Source: Candidatus Aminicenantota bacterium
GTDB lineage: Bacteria; Acidobacteriota; Aminicenantia; Aminicenantales; Saccharicenantaceae
Length of the DNA: 64,000 nucleotides
Reading direction: 5' to 3'
Assembly: GCA_014360005.1 (NCBI GenBank)
Contig: JACIYI010000003.1
Span: 124,001-188,000, forward strand
The position numbers were made by a program, and so were the translations under genes. Of the stretch, positions 27,985 through 38,331 are shown in pieces. Under the pieces are notes generated by a model. The model was given only the letters and a program-made list of their open reading frames with translations, did not search any database and was not told the DNA's origin. The number at the start of each line of letters is the position of its first letter. Positions within the stretch are counted from its first letter, which is position 1.

Positions 27985-29976
27985 TCATTCCTTGCGGAGC
28001 AGCCAAACGGCCATTTCCCAGGCTCCCCGGTGAGCCCAGCCGAAGTAAGGAATCAGGAAAAGGTTCTGTTTGCGGATTTCGTTGCCCTTATCATCAACCA
28101 CCAGTCCGCTGCCGGTAATCACCGCCACCCCACCCAGGAGGTCATTACGGTACCATTGCTGAAAACGGGTGGAATCCGGAACAGCCAGGTTAAGAGCTGT
28201 CCCGCCGTTATCCCGGCCTTCGGCGCAGAAGACCACCGGCCCCCTCTCTATAGCTACCCGGCCGTTATTTTCTGCAGCCCGGGGATGCGCCACCACCCGT
28301 CTTATCGGCATCGGAAACAGGATTTCCAGGACATCACCCCTGACCCATCTTCTTTTTATTCTCAGATAGCCGCGGTCAATCTTGAGCGGAATGGCCTTAC
28401 GGTTAAGTCTGACCATGACCTGGCCGGCTCTGGCCTCAAGGTAGCGATAGAGGTCGGAAGGCACCGGATGCCCCTGCACCCAGCCCGGAATCCGCAGGCA
28501 CAGGACAAATTCCCGCACCCGGGCTGGGTTTATGCCTATCTTAAGCTGTCCCAGCCAGGGATACTTAGTTTCCTGGATTAATTCCAGCTCGGTTCCCTTG
28601 AACTGGAAGCGGGCAGTAGAGCTGACAAAGAGGTTAATGAAAACCTCATCTTCGGAGTGAGCGTAGATATACTGGGGAAAGGTGGCCAGGAAGCGAGCGG
28701 CATTGGCCGGACAGCAGGCCACTTCGAACCAGCTGCTGCGCTCATACTTTCCCCGGGAAGCCAGCGGATTCTGGTAGAAAAAGCGGTCGCCCGACAGCCC
28801 GACGCCTGACAACAGGCCGTTGTAAATTACTCTCTCCAGGACATCCACGTAGCGGCCATCGCCTTCAAGCTGGAAAAGCCGCTGGTTCCAGAAAACATTT
28901 CCGACCGCGGCGCAGGTTTCAGCGTAGGCCTGTTCGTTGGGCAGGTCATAATCGGGGCCAAAGGCCTCGTATTCGCCGGTTGAGCCCAGTCCCCCGGTCA
29001 GATACATTTTCTTGCTGACCACGTTTTCCCAGAGTGTCCGGCTGGCCCGGGCATATTCCGGGTAACCACCGAGGGCGGCCAGGTCGAGCATCCCGCTGTA
29101 CAGGTAGGTGGCCCGGACGGCGTGACCCACGGCCTCGGTCTGTTCCAGCACCGGCTTATGGTTCTGCAGGTATTCCTCAGAATTATAAATGTGGAAGGGC
29201 GAGGTTGGCGGATAAACTTCACCGCCGTGGTAATGGCCTCTTTCATCCAGGAAGAATTTGGCCAGCTTCAGGTAATCTTCGTTCCCGGTAACCCGGTAGA
29301 GCTTGGCCAGGCCGATTTCAATTTCCTGGTGACCGGGAAAAGCCCTAAGTTTACCGGGGCCAAAGGTCCGGGCCAGTAGGTCAGCGCTCTTAATGGCCAC
29401 CTCCAGCAGGTTCCTTTCGCCGGTAGCCTGGTAATAGGCAACTGCGGCTTCATAAAGGTGGCCCAGATTATAAAGCTCGTGGCTAACTCTCAGATTAGAC
29501 CATCTTTCTTTCCCCGAGCCCGGAGCCGGATTTTTGGGGTCGATGGTCCTGGTGGTGAAAAGATAGCCGTCGGGTTCCTGGGCCCTGGCAATAATATCCG
29601 CCAGGTCATCTATCTGCTGCTTCAGGGACTGGTCGGGATGAGTCTTTAAGGTATAGGCAGCGGCCTCGATGGCCTTGTAGACGTCCGAATCGTTGTACCT
29701 TTTACCGGTATGTTGGCCCTTTTTCAAGCCGGCGGCTATCCGAAAATTATCAACCCGCCCGGTTTCTTCGTTCATCCTGAAAAGATAGGGAATGGTTACC
29801 AGCCGGTTGGTATCCATCCGGGGTGCCCAGAATTCATCGGTCACCTTCACCTGCCAGAAGTTAACCGGCTGGATGGGATAATCGTTAGCCGCTTTTTCCG
29901 ATGGAGCCGGCGGCTGTCCGCAGGCTGTCAGAATGAATATCAGGCTCGCCAACCAGGCGATGGTTGTCTTTTTCAT
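27985..29976 (-). CDS. GH127 beta-L-arabinofuranosidase-like lipoprotein
   Basis: A 663-residue protein of glycoside hydrolase family 127 (formerly DUF1680), which removes beta-L-arabinofuranose. A lipobox LTAC with Cys19 marks it as a lipoprotein. An alpha-barrel domain (about 40-440) holds AYAETCAAVGNVFWN with the zinc-linked Glu/Cys and VACCPANAARF with the paired Cys, one of which is the nucleophile in characterised members. A C-terminal beta region follows. It is downstream of the GH51 gene on the same strand and separated by 107 bases with a hairpin. A second GH127 protein lies at 33036-35462. Confidence 0.9.
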   Translation of the reverse strand: MKKTTIAWLASLIFILTACGQPPAPSEKAANDYPIQPVNFWQVKVTDEFWAPRMDTNRLVTIPYLFRMNEETGRVDNFRIAAGLKKGQHTGKRYNDSDVYKAIEAAAYTLKTHPDQSLKQQIDDLADIIARAQEPDGYLFTTRTIDPKNPAPGSGKERWSNLRVSHELYNLGHLYEAAVAYYQATGERNLLEVAIKSADLLARTFGPGKLRAFPGHQEIEIGLAKLYRVTGNEDYLKLAKFFLDERGHYHGGEVYPPTSPFHIYNSEEYLQNHKPVLEQTEAVGHAVRATYLYSGMLDLAALGGYPEYARASRTLWENVVSKKMYLTGGLGSTGEYEAFGPDYDLPNEQAYAETCAAVGNVFWNQRLFQLEGDGRYVDVLERVIYNGLLSGVGLSGDRFFYQNPLASRGKYERSSWFEVACCPANAARFLATFPQYIYAHSEDEVFINLFVSSTARFQFKGTELELIQETKYPWLGQLKIGINPARVREFVLCLRIPGWVQGHPVPSDLYRYLEARAGQVMVRLNRKAIPLKIDRGYLRIKRRWVRGDVLEILFPMPIRRVVAHPRAAENNGRVAIERGPVVFCAEGRDNGGTALNLAVPDSTRFQQWYRNDLLGGVAVITGSGLVVDDKGNEIRKQNLFLIPYFGWAHRGAWEMAVWLLRKE

Positions 29977-30061
29977 TTTTTCTTCTCCTCCCGGATTTTA
30001 ACATATCCAGTCCGGTAATTTCAGACTGGCCGGGTCTGGCCCGGCTAAGCCTGGCTTCAAG

Positions 30062-30080
30062 TCCTACTATTTTAGTAGGA
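30062..30080. other. perfect hairpin between GH51 and GH127 genes
   Basis: TCCTACTA-TTT-TAGTAGGA is a perfect 8-bp stem 3 bases after the GH51 stop. The T-run follows only in the plus direction, so as a terminator for the minus-strand GH51 gene it is atypical. An mRNA-stabilising or binding site is possible. Confidence 0.45.
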
Positions 30081-30083
30081 TTT

Positions 30084-32597
30084 TTATTCAAGCAGGTAAA
30101 GGGTGACGCTGAGCGGAGGCAAAATCAGAGCTTCCGGGTTGAAGCCCTCTTTAACCTCCACGATTTCCACTTCCGGCTTTTTCCCGGGAATGTTACAGGC
30201 TTTCTCGTGGGCTCCGGTCAGCCTCAGAGTCTTCCGGACTCCTTTAATTTTTAAACCCCTTATCTTCAGTGAAAGCTGTTGCTTCTCGGCAGTCGGGTTA
30301 ACCACAGCCAGGGTCAGGGTCTTCCCGTCTTCCTTCCAGGCGGCCATCAGGTCCAGGGGTTCGGGCCAGCCGGCAATTTTTACCGGCACCGTGCCGAACT
30401 CGTTTCGGTAGAGCTTCAGCACCAGGCCGGTGGTGTCGAAAACGGCCTCGGTCTTGGAGGTCTTGATGGCCCCGATAACATTTACGGTCTGGGCATAGTT
30501 GGCCATGTAGATGAGGTCGGCCTGGCGGTAGTACTCGTGCAGACCGGCCGCCACTCCCAGGGCATCTTTCAGGAAATACTGGGTGCCGAGTTCGCCATAA
30601 ATATAGGGCCCGTACCAGTAATTCCACTCATCCAGGGCAATCCTGATATCCTTGCCTTTCAACTGGGGAATTGTCTTCCGGTACTGGCGATGGGCTTCGG
30701 CAATTCGCCTGATAGCCCGGGGCACTTGGTAAACATGGCTCAGAAGACCGGGACGCTCGCCCACGTAAAAATGCTCACTGATGAAGTCCATATGATTTGC
30801 GCAAGACGTTAGCATGCCCTGGCTCCAGTCGCCCACCGCCCCCACGGCAATAATCTTTATACTCGGGTCTTTGGCTTTCATGGCTTCAGCCAGACGGTTA
30901 TGTTTTTTCACATAATCTTTAAGCGGCATGTGACCTAACTGCCAGTCACCGTACATCTCATTCCCCACCGACCAGAAACGGCAGCCAAAGGGTTCGGGGT
31001 GTCCGTTCTGGGCCCGGAGCCGGCCCATCGGGGTATCGGGAGAACCATTGACATATTCCACCTGGTTGGCAGCCAGAGTTTCATTTCCCTGGCCGCTGTT
31101 GACGGCGATGTAAGGTTCGGCTCCCACCAGCCGGCAAAAAGCCATGAATTCATGGAGGCCAACGTCGTTAAGCTCGATTCCCTGCCAGGCCGGGTTCTTG
31201 CGGGGCGGCCGGCGGTCGGGGTCGCCGATTCCATCCCTCCAGTCATAACCCGAGACAAAATTGCCCCCGGGCCAGCGGTAGACCGGGGAATTCAGCTCCC
31301 GCAGCAACTTAATCACCTCGGGCCGGAAGCCTTCCAGGTTATCGGCCGGCATCAGAGAAACGGCCGCCACCCGGAAAGACTCCTGGCCCTGACTGACAAC
31401 TTCCAGCCGGCCATTCTCTGTGGTCTCGCCGGCCGTAAACTCGAAATAGTATTTGTTATAGTCGGGTTTTATCTCATTTATCCGGAAGATTTCTCTTCCG
31501 TTCTGCCCTTCTCCCCATACCAGTCTGACTTCCAGCGGCAGAACTCCGGGGTCTCCGGCTAGCACCAGACGCCCCTTATATTTTCTGCCTTTCTGGAGAG
31601 CCAGGTTTTCCTGATAAAGGCCGGCTTCACGGCCGCCGCCCCGGAGGCGGATTTCAGGCACCGGCACCCCGGCATAGACCAGGAGTGGATTCATGTGGAC
31701 GGTGTGCGGTTCGCCCCTTACTTTCCAGGGAGAATCGGCCGAGCCAACGGCACAATAAAATTTCCTGTCTTCCAGCATCTCGGCCCAGATTCCTTGATAT
31801 ATGCAGCGTCCCAGGTGCTCGATAAACTGGCCGTAAATATAAGGCGAAACCGGCGCCAATTTCTGGGCCGGGAACACGGTGGCCTGGGGCTTAAGCTTCC
31901 GGGCTGAAATTAACTCCAGGCTCAGGTCATCAAACCAGGCCTGTCCGCTCACCCGGCCCCAGCCGCCGAAGAGACAATTAATCTGCAGGGCATCGTTCAG
32001 TTCAGTCTCAACAATCATTTCCACTCTGGTCCAGTCGCTGCTCCCGGTGAGAGCCCGGGTCTGGAATTTTTCCAGGCCGTGAACGTTTATCAGGACACCT
32101 TTGCCGCCCCGGGAGACAACACCTTCGGTTTTAATCCAGCCCCTCAACCTGTACCGGGCAAAGGGACGAACCGGCACCTGGGCCGACCAGGAAGCATCGG
32201 CCCCACTTTCTGAGCTTATTTTCAGGCTGTAAGAACCGGTCCTGGCCATTCTATCAACTTCAAACCTGGCTTCTCGCTGGTAAGTAATCGGCCTCCAGCC
32301 CTGCGGTTTACCGTCTTTGACTTCTTCAAAGGAAGGATTGGGCAATAATTGTTGACCCTGGCCAGCGGCCAGCTGCAGCCAGGCAGGCACAAGGAGCAAG
32401 ACCAGGATCAGGGCCAGCAAGCTGACTCCCCAGAACTTACTCGATCGATGACAAGAAGTCTCCTGGCCTGAGAAAAACCCGAAAAACTTTCTCGAATCCG
32501 GCACCTCTCTCAGCCTTTTGCCCTTTCCAGGAAAAAGCCGGGATTCCGGAGTTCGAGATACCCTCTCCGACCTCTTGATTATATCGCCTTTTCTCAT
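30084..32597 (-). CDS. GH51 alpha-L-arabinofuranosidase with N-terminal CBM-like domain
   Basis: An 837-residue glycoside hydrolase family 51 enzyme that releases terminal alpha-L-arabinofuranose from arabinan or arabinoxylan. After an unusually long basic N-terminus (about 55 residues) comes one hydrophobic export segment, a CBM4/9-like jelly-roll (NPSFEEVKDGKPQGW onward, about 90-235), a beta/alpha barrel with the acid/base Glu in FWSVGNEMYG and the nucleophile Glu in ALDEWNYWYG, and a C-terminal beta domain. ATG 32597 is supported by AAGGA just before it. It is probably exported and membrane-attached. Confidence 0.92.
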   Translation of the reverse strand: MRKGDIIKRSERVSRTPESRLFPGKGKRLREVPDSRKFFGFFSGQETSCHRSSKFWGVSLLALILVLLLVPAWLQLAAGQGQQLLPNPSFEEVKDGKPQGWRPITYQREARFEVDRMARTGSYSLKISSESGADASWSAQVPVRPFARYRLRGWIKTEGVVSRGGKGVLINVHGLEKFQTRALTGSSDWTRVEMIVETELNDALQINCLFGGWGRVSGQAWFDDLSLELISARKLKPQATVFPAQKLAPVSPYIYGQFIEHLGRCIYQGIWAEMLEDRKFYCAVGSADSPWKVRGEPHTVHMNPLLVYAGVPVPEIRLRGGGREAGLYQENLALQKGRKYKGRLVLAGDPGVLPLEVRLVWGEGQNGREIFRINEIKPDYNKYYFEFTAGETTENGRLEVVSQGQESFRVAAVSLMPADNLEGFRPEVIKLLRELNSPVYRWPGGNFVSGYDWRDGIGDPDRRPPRKNPAWQGIELNDVGLHEFMAFCRLVGAEPYIAVNSGQGNETLAANQVEYVNGSPDTPMGRLRAQNGHPEPFGCRFWSVGNEMYGDWQLGHMPLKDYVKKHNRLAEAMKAKDPSIKIIAVGAVGDWSQGMLTSCANHMDFISEHFYVGERPGLLSHVYQVPRAIRRIAEAHRQYRKTIPQLKGKDIRIALDEWNYWYGPYIYGELGTQYFLKDALGVAAGLHEYYRQADLIYMANYAQTVNVIGAIKTSKTEAVFDTTGLVLKLYRNEFGTVPVKIAGWPEPLDLMAAWKEDGKTLTLAVVNPTAEKQQLSLKIRGLKIKGVRKTLRLTGAHEKACNIPGKKPEVEIVEVKEGFNPEALILPPLSVTLYLLE

Positions 32598-33035
32598 TTT
32601 TCCTTCTCCATGATTATTTTGCTTTACTTAATTCATTGTATCCTGGCCAGGTCTAATTTCATATGTTAACCATTGCCAGTGACAGTCAGCACTCCAGGTA
32701 GCTTATCTCTTCGCCTTTGACAGCAGCTACTGCCTCTTTTTCTTAAATTTACTCCTTGCGGTTTTCTGGCCGGCGGCCAGATAACCACTTCTTGAAAGCC
32801 CGGAAGGCGCGGCCGATGGCAGGTTTAATTCAGACTCTCTTTGGGTACCACCGGTCTTCTTTCCTGGCTTTCAGTCTTATGCCTCATAAAGCGTTGAAAA
32901 AACTACTCACCGGTTAACCAGGCTCTCGGCTCAAAGCCGCTTCCCGGCAACCCGGAAACGGCTAATTTCCCGACCAGAGACCTCTTCTGCCTGCCCGGAA
33001 ATCTTCGCGCCACTGATAGCTTTGAACAGGCTAAT
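32598..33035. other. intergenic stretch, nothing recognised
   Basis: It lies between the second GH127 gene and the GH51 gene, both on the minus strand, and must hold the GH51 promoter. No gene is seen. Confidence 0.5.
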
Positions 33036-35462
33036 TTACTTCACCCGCCATTCCTGAATACCGGCTGAAAATTTTTCCTGACATTTGAGTTCGATCTTCA
33101 AGCTGGTCGTCACCACCGGAGAAAACCTGACCGCGTTGTACTTATCCTTTTCCACTCCGTAAGGATTCAGGTTATTGACCGGAACCCAGGCCGCTCCCTT
33201 TTTATAATAAAGCTTCCAGGAGGCCGGCACCCGGCATTCGCCCAGACCGGTGTCGTCAAACCAGTAGACGGCCGCTTCCGCTACCCGGACCGGGGCTGGA
33301 AATTCATAGCTGACCCACTCGGTGGTTCCTTTCTTCGGCCACCAGTGCAGGTAGCCAACCGAGTGGTCAATGGACCTTTCAGGTTCGTACTGGTCGTTGA
33401 TGAACCTGGCGCCCTTAGCCCCTTCAGAAGCCTCAACTTTGGCCCTGGAGGCCAGTGATGGTTCCGGGGTCGGGCGAACCCTGGATTCCTCCCGGGCCAG
33501 CCAGACGGCCATTTCGCCCCGGCCGCGGTGGGCCCAGGCATAGTAGGGAATCAGGGTGATTTCCTGGTCAGCGGCTATGACTTTCTCTTTTTCCATCCGG
33601 TAAGCTTTCCCGGCGGCCCTGACCACCACCAGCCCGCCCAGCAGGTCTTCGCGGTACTCAGAAGATAAGGGGGCTCCGTCCGGAAGAAGCAGGTTGCTGA
33701 CCCGACCGTTGTTATCCGGCCACTCGGCGCAATAGACCAGCGGCCCTCTCTCCACTGCTACCAGCCCGGCATCGTCTTTTACTTTCTCGTGAGCCAGCAC
33801 CGGGCGCGGCTCCAGCGGCAGGCTTAGTTCGATGACATCTCCGGGCTTCCATTTCCTGGTAAGCGGCAGGAAACCTTTTTCCAGGTTCAGGGCCACTTCC
33901 TCCCCGTTAACCTTGACCACTGGTCTGGTCTCTTTCTTATCCGCATAAAAATACAGGTCGCCTGGAATCGGCTGCCCCAGAGCCCAGCCGGGAATCCGCA
34001 GCCTCACCGTGAATTCATCTTCCTCGGCCGGGTTGACTTTAATTAGGATTTCACCGTTCCAGGGGTAGTCTGTCTCCTGCTCCAGGTCCACCCTCAGGTC
34101 GCCCAGCTGCACCCGTCCCTGGCTCCGGGCAAAAAGGTTGATGTAAAGCTGGTCGCTGGAAGTGGCATAGACATACTGCCCCAGCTGGGGAATAAAGCGG
34201 ACGATGTTGGGCGGGCAGCAGGCGCAGCCGAACCAGGGGCTTCTTTGGTGCTGACCGAAGGAAGCCAGAGGATTAGCATAGAAAAAGAGGTCGCCGCTCA
34301 GGGCGATGCCCGAAAGGAAGCCGTTGTAAATGATGCGCTCAAAAACATCCAGGTATTTGGCCTCGCCGTGCAGCCGGAACATCCGGTAATTCCAGAAGGC
34401 GTTGGCGATGGAAGCGCAGGTCTCGGCATAGGCCGAACCGTTGGGGAGATGGTAGGCCGGGCCGAAGCCTTCCCAGGCTCCGGTTGAGCCTATGCCGCCG
34501 GTCAGGTAGATTTTCCTGAATACCACGTCTTCCCAGAGTTTATCCAGAGCCTGAACCAGCCCCTGGTCACCGGTCAGAGCGGCCATATCGGCCATACCAG
34601 AATACATATAAGCTGCCCTGACGGCATGGCCCACAGCCTCCGTCTGCTCTCGAACCGGCAGGTGGTCCTGGGAATAAAAGCCGTATAATTCATGCCCCTC
34701 CTTGTTCCCGCGCTGCTCCAGGAAAAATCTGGCCAGGTCCAGGTATTTTTTCTCCCCGGTCAGGCGGTAGAGTTTGACCAGCCCGATCTCAATCTCCTGG
34801 TGCCCGGGCGGCAGCATTACTTTGCCGGGCCCGAAATCTTTCAGGATTAGCTGGGCATTTTTCAGAGCCACCTCAAGCAAGGTCTTTTTTCCGGTCGCCT
34901 GGTAGTGGGCCACTGCCGCTTCGTAAAGATGGCCGGCATTGTAGAGTTCATGGGCATCTTTTTCTTTTTCCCATCTTTTATCGGTCACCCACTCTTCCAG
35001 GGGAATTTTCCCGCCCTTATTCTTGATAGTCCTGGCGGTATAAAGATAACCGTCTTTTTCCTGGGCGGCGGCAATTTTGGCGATCAGGCCATCCAGGTAC
35101 TTATCAAGTTCCGGGTTGGGCTGAAGCCACAGCTGGTAAGAAGCACCTTCAATCAACTTATAAATGTCAGAATCATCAAAGGGATAGCGGGAGCAGAAAT
35201 CGCCCTCGGCCAGCCCCCCGGCTATCTCAAAGTTCTTGATCCGCCCGGTCTCCTCGCTCTGCCGGAAAGAATGAGGAATGGTGACCTGGCCGTTGGTCTC
35301 AATCCGCTTGCTCCAGAAACCGTCGGAGAAACGGACATCCGTCAGGCTGACCTGACTTACCGGGTAATCCTTTTTCTCACCTGAACAGGACGGGAAAAAA
35401 AAGACACCTAGCAGCAGGCAGGAAAATATTATAAATCTCGGTCTGGCCAATTTCCTGAACAT
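33036..35462 (-). CDS. GH127 beta-L-arabinofuranosidase-like lipoprotein with C-terminal discoidin-like domain
   Basis: An 808-residue GH127 protein, longer than its paralogue by a C-terminal domain. A lipobox FPSC (Cys26) marks a lipoprotein. The catalytic region has AYAETCASIANAFWN and FGCACCPPNIVRF with the metal and nucleophile cysteines. Residues of about 690-808 resemble an F5/8-type (discoidin) carbohydrate-binding fold (SVGYLHWWPKKGTTEWVSYEF, VYWFDDTG, IQEWRVK). The two GH127 proteins may act on different linkages of the same polymer, which is inference. The GH51 gene lies directly downstream on the same strand, after 438 bases. Confidence 0.9.
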   Translation of the reverse strand: MFRKLARPRFIIFSCLLLGVFFFPSCSGEKKDYPVSQVSLTDVRFSDGFWSKRIETNGQVTIPHSFRQSEETGRIKNFEIAGGLAEGDFCSRYPFDDSDIYKLIEGASYQLWLQPNPELDKYLDGLIAKIAAAQEKDGYLYTARTIKNKGGKIPLEEWVTDKRWEKEKDAHELYNAGHLYEAAVAHYQATGKKTLLEVALKNAQLILKDFGPGKVMLPPGHQEIEIGLVKLYRLTGEKKYLDLARFFLEQRGNKEGHELYGFYSQDHLPVREQTEAVGHAVRAAYMYSGMADMAALTGDQGLVQALDKLWEDVVFRKIYLTGGIGSTGAWEGFGPAYHLPNGSAYAETCASIANAFWNYRMFRLHGEAKYLDVFERIIYNGFLSGIALSGDLFFYANPLASFGQHQRSPWFGCACCPPNIVRFIPQLGQYVYATSSDQLYINLFARSQGRVQLGDLRVDLEQETDYPWNGEILIKVNPAEEDEFTVRLRIPGWALGQPIPGDLYFYADKKETRPVVKVNGEEVALNLEKGFLPLTRKWKPGDVIELSLPLEPRPVLAHEKVKDDAGLVAVERGPLVYCAEWPDNNGRVSNLLLPDGAPLSSEYREDLLGGLVVVRAAGKAYRMEKEKVIAADQEITLIPYYAWAHRGRGEMAVWLAREESRVRPTPEPSLASRAKVEASEGAKGARFINDQYEPERSIDHSVGYLHWWPKKGTTEWVSYEFPAPVRVAEAAVYWFDDTGLGECRVPASWKLYYKKGAAWVPVNNLNPYGVEKDKYNAVRFSPVVTTSLKIELKCQEKFSAGIQEWRVK

Positions 35463-35592
35463 CTTTACCTCCTTTAATTTCTAATATAGTCGAAATTCTC
35501 GGGTCTTTTTATATCAGCCATAATAACCGATTTAGCCCCGGCCGTAAAAGGACTTAATCAGCCTGGCCGCCCGGGCTTGAAATCATCATCTT

Positions 35593-38331
35593 TTAATTAA
35601 CCTTCTCCTGCCGATCAACACTCATCAGGACCACCGGTTGCGGCCCGATAGACCAGCTGAGGCGCTTGCGGATTAGGGCCTTCTGTTCCAATTTCTGGCC
35701 CGCAACCTCCAGGACAACCAGATAGTACCCGGGCTCCACCCTGGGACCCGGCCGTCTCTGGCCAGCTTTTCTCATGTCCCAGCTGACCCGATTCAGACCG
35801 GCCTTACCCTGGGCGCTGAGTTCAGCCAGCAGGTTTCTCTCCAGGTCATAGAAGCTGATTTTAACTTTTTCCTTCGCTTCTTCCCTTAAGTAGTAATAGA
35901 TGACCACCTCGTCCGGTTCATTCGGAGTAAACAGGTGGCTATCACCGGTCAGGTGGTAATTACCGAAAACAGGATACTGCCTCTGGATGGCTGGCCTCGG
36001 GCTGAACAGGTGGGCTTCACCAACCAGGGCCTGAGGCTTTAATTCCTGCAGCGGCCAGATGTTGGTAATCCAGATTCCCCGCCCGTAAGTTCCGACCACC
36101 AGGTCGGCTTCCCGCGGCTGGATGGCCAGGTCAGTCACTTTAACCTTCGGCATATTATTCTGGAAAGGCTGCCAGCTTTGACCCTGGTCCAGAGAAATGA
36201 AAAGTCCGTTATCGGTGCCTGCAAACAGCAGGTCTGGATCCCTGTGGTCCTGGATTACCACGTTGACCGGGCTGTCGGGAAGACCGGCAGAAATCGGGGT
36301 CCAGGTGCGTCCGTAATCGGTGGTCTTATAGAGATAAGGCTTGAAATCATCATTCCGGAATCCGCTTTTGGCCACAAAAGCCGTCCCGGGCTGATGGGGA
36401 GAAGCCAGAACCCGGCTGACCCACAGCTGAGCCGGGGCTCCGGCTTTAACCAGGGCCGCGGTGCAATCGGTCCAGCTGGCCCCGCCGTTGGTGGTCAACT
36501 GGACTTTTCCGTCATCGGTTCCCACCCAGATGACTCCTGGCTTTCGGGGTGATTCGGAAATGGTGGTGATAGTGCAGAAGGTGATATTCCCGGCTCCGCC
36601 CTGCTTGCTCTTATCATTGGTAGTCAGGTCCTGGCTGATTTCCTCCCAGTCATCACCGCGGTTCAGCGAGCGCAGCAGGACCTGGGCCCCGATGTAAACA
36701 ATAGAGCTGTTGTGGGGAGAAAGGTGGATGGGCGGAGTCCAGTTGAAGCGGTACGGTTCTTTATCCGCAGCTCTAACCGGCTGGATACTCTGCCTGGTTC
36801 CGGTCTTCTGGTCAAGCCGGAAAAAGCCGCCGAATTCCCGGCAGTTATATACCCAGCGGCTGTCGCTGGGGTCAATTACATTATACATACCATCGCCGCC
36901 GCCCACGGTTACCCAATCGCTGAGGTTCACCTGCCCCGACCAGGAATTGGAGGGACCTTTCCAGGAATCGTGGTCCTGCAACCCGGCATAGATATTGTAA
37001 GGTTCTTCCATATCAACACCCAGAGCATATATTTCGCCAAGGGGCAGGTTGTAAAAATGATGGCTGGTCCGGCCGCCATCATAAGACACATAGACACCGC
37101 CATCGCTCCCGAAAAGAATCCTTCTGGGATTGACCGGGTCAATCCACAGGGTGCGGACATCACCGAAAGCAGACTGAAATAAAGCCCGGGGCGGCCAGTC
37201 AGCGTCCCGCCAGGTTTTCCCGCCGTCAATCGAGCTGGCCAGGGTCACGCCGGTGAGGAAGACTTTCTGGTCGTCGTGGGGGTCGACGTAAAGCTGGTTG
37301 AAAGAATATGGAGCCTTATTAGCCAGGGGCTCTTTCCCTCTGTTGACTCTGGTCCAGGTTTCTCCTCCGTCTTCGGACCGGTAGACCTCACCTACCGGCA
37401 CCGGGTGAGCCGGACGGCCGGCCCGGCGGGCCGCGGCTTTTTCTTCTTCTGTCGGCTGGCGGAAATTTTCGACCACGGCATAAATAATCTTCGGGTTTTT
37501 CCTGTAAATATCTATCCCGATGCGGCCGAGATAACCGGAGGGCAAGCCGCCGGACAGCTTTTTCCAGGTCAGACCGCCGTCGTTAGTCTTGTAAATTCCA
37601 CTTCCCGGTCCGCCGGCTTCATAATGCCAGGGCAGGCGAACTTTGTCATAAGCGGCCGCATAAAGAATATCGGGCTGGCCCGGGTCCATGACCAGGTCTA
37701 TCACACCGATCTTATCGTTAATATAAAAAACTTTCTTCCAGGACTGCCCGCCATCTTCGGTCTTGAACACGCCTCTCTCGGCGTTGGGAGTAAAAAGATG
37801 GCCCATGGCCGCCACGTAGACAGTGTCCGGGTTCTGGGGATGGACGATTATCCTGGATATATGGTGAGTGTCGGCCAATCCCAGGTGCTTCCAGCTCCGG
37901 CCGCCGTCGGTTGATTTATAAACCCCATCGCCGCGGTGAGAACTCCGGGCGCAATATGCTTCACCCGTTCCCACCCAGACGATTTCCGGGTTGGAAGGGG
38001 CCAGGGCCATGGCTCCAATGGACAGGTGGGTCTGGCCGTCAAAAACAGGTTCAAAGGTGGTGCCGTTATTGGTGGTTTTCCAGACCCCGCCATTTCTGGT
38101 GCCCACATAAAAAGTGTAAAGATGGGCTTCAACCGGAAATTCGGGTACGGCAAAACAGGTTACCCAGGAACCGGCCCGGAAAGGGCCAAGATTTCTGAAC
38201 TGGAACAGACTTAAATCCTCAGCCTTGAGCTTCTCCTGTCCGACCAGGTTTGCCCCGGCCAGGATTAGAGTAATTAACAACAGGCCAAGAAGCCTCGGAT
38301 AGTTAAAAGTCGGGGAAAGTTTTCCGGACAT
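35593..38331 (-). CDS. exported BNR/sortilin-like beta-propeller protein
   Basis: A 912-residue exported protein with a signal peptide and many BNR/Asp-box repeats (pattern S/T-x-D-G-G-x-T/S-W, such as STDGGRSWKHL, TEDGGQSWKKV, SEDGGETWTRV), forming one or two beta-propellers as in VPS10/sortilin-type and xyloglucanase-like proteins. A C-terminal beta domain of the secretion-tail type ends it. The function is open: glycan binding or hydrolysis, or protein scaffolding. ATG 38331 is chosen because GGAGG lies 6 bases before it and the signal peptide follows; the ATG at 38361 has no good site. It stands 131 bases upstream of the second GH127 gene on the same strand. Confidence 0.85.
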   Translation of the reverse strand: MSGKLSPTFNYPRLLGLLLITLILAGANLVGQEKLKAEDLSLFQFRNLGPFRAGSWVTCFAVPEFPVEAHLYTFYVGTRNGGVWKTTNNGTTFEPVFDGQTHLSIGAMALAPSNPEIVWVGTGEAYCARSSHRGDGVYKSTDGGRSWKHLGLADTHHISRIIVHPQNPDTVYVAAMGHLFTPNAERGVFKTEDGGQSWKKVFYINDKIGVIDLVMDPGQPDILYAAAYDKVRLPWHYEAGGPGSGIYKTNDGGLTWKKLSGGLPSGYLGRIGIDIYRKNPKIIYAVVENFRQPTEEEKAAARRAGRPAHPVPVGEVYRSEDGGETWTRVNRGKEPLANKAPYSFNQLYVDPHDDQKVFLTGVTLASSIDGGKTWRDADWPPRALFQSAFGDVRTLWIDPVNPRRILFGSDGGVYVSYDGGRTSHHFYNLPLGEIYALGVDMEEPYNIYAGLQDHDSWKGPSNSWSGQVNLSDWVTVGGGDGMYNVIDPSDSRWVYNCREFGGFFRLDQKTGTRQSIQPVRAADKEPYRFNWTPPIHLSPHNSSIVYIGAQVLLRSLNRGDDWEEISQDLTTNDKSKQGGAGNITFCTITTISESPRKPGVIWVGTDDGKVQLTTNGGASWTDCTAALVKAGAPAQLWVSRVLASPHQPGTAFVAKSGFRNDDFKPYLYKTTDYGRTWTPISAGLPDSPVNVVIQDHRDPDLLFAGTDNGLFISLDQGQSWQPFQNNMPKVKVTDLAIQPREADLVVGTYGRGIWITNIWPLQELKPQALVGEAHLFSPRPAIQRQYPVFGNYHLTGDSHLFTPNEPDEVVIYYYLREEAKEKVKISFYDLERNLLAELSAQGKAGLNRVSWDMRKAGQRRPGPRVEPGYYLVVLEVAGQKLEQKALIRKRLSWSIGPQPVVLMSVDRQEKVN

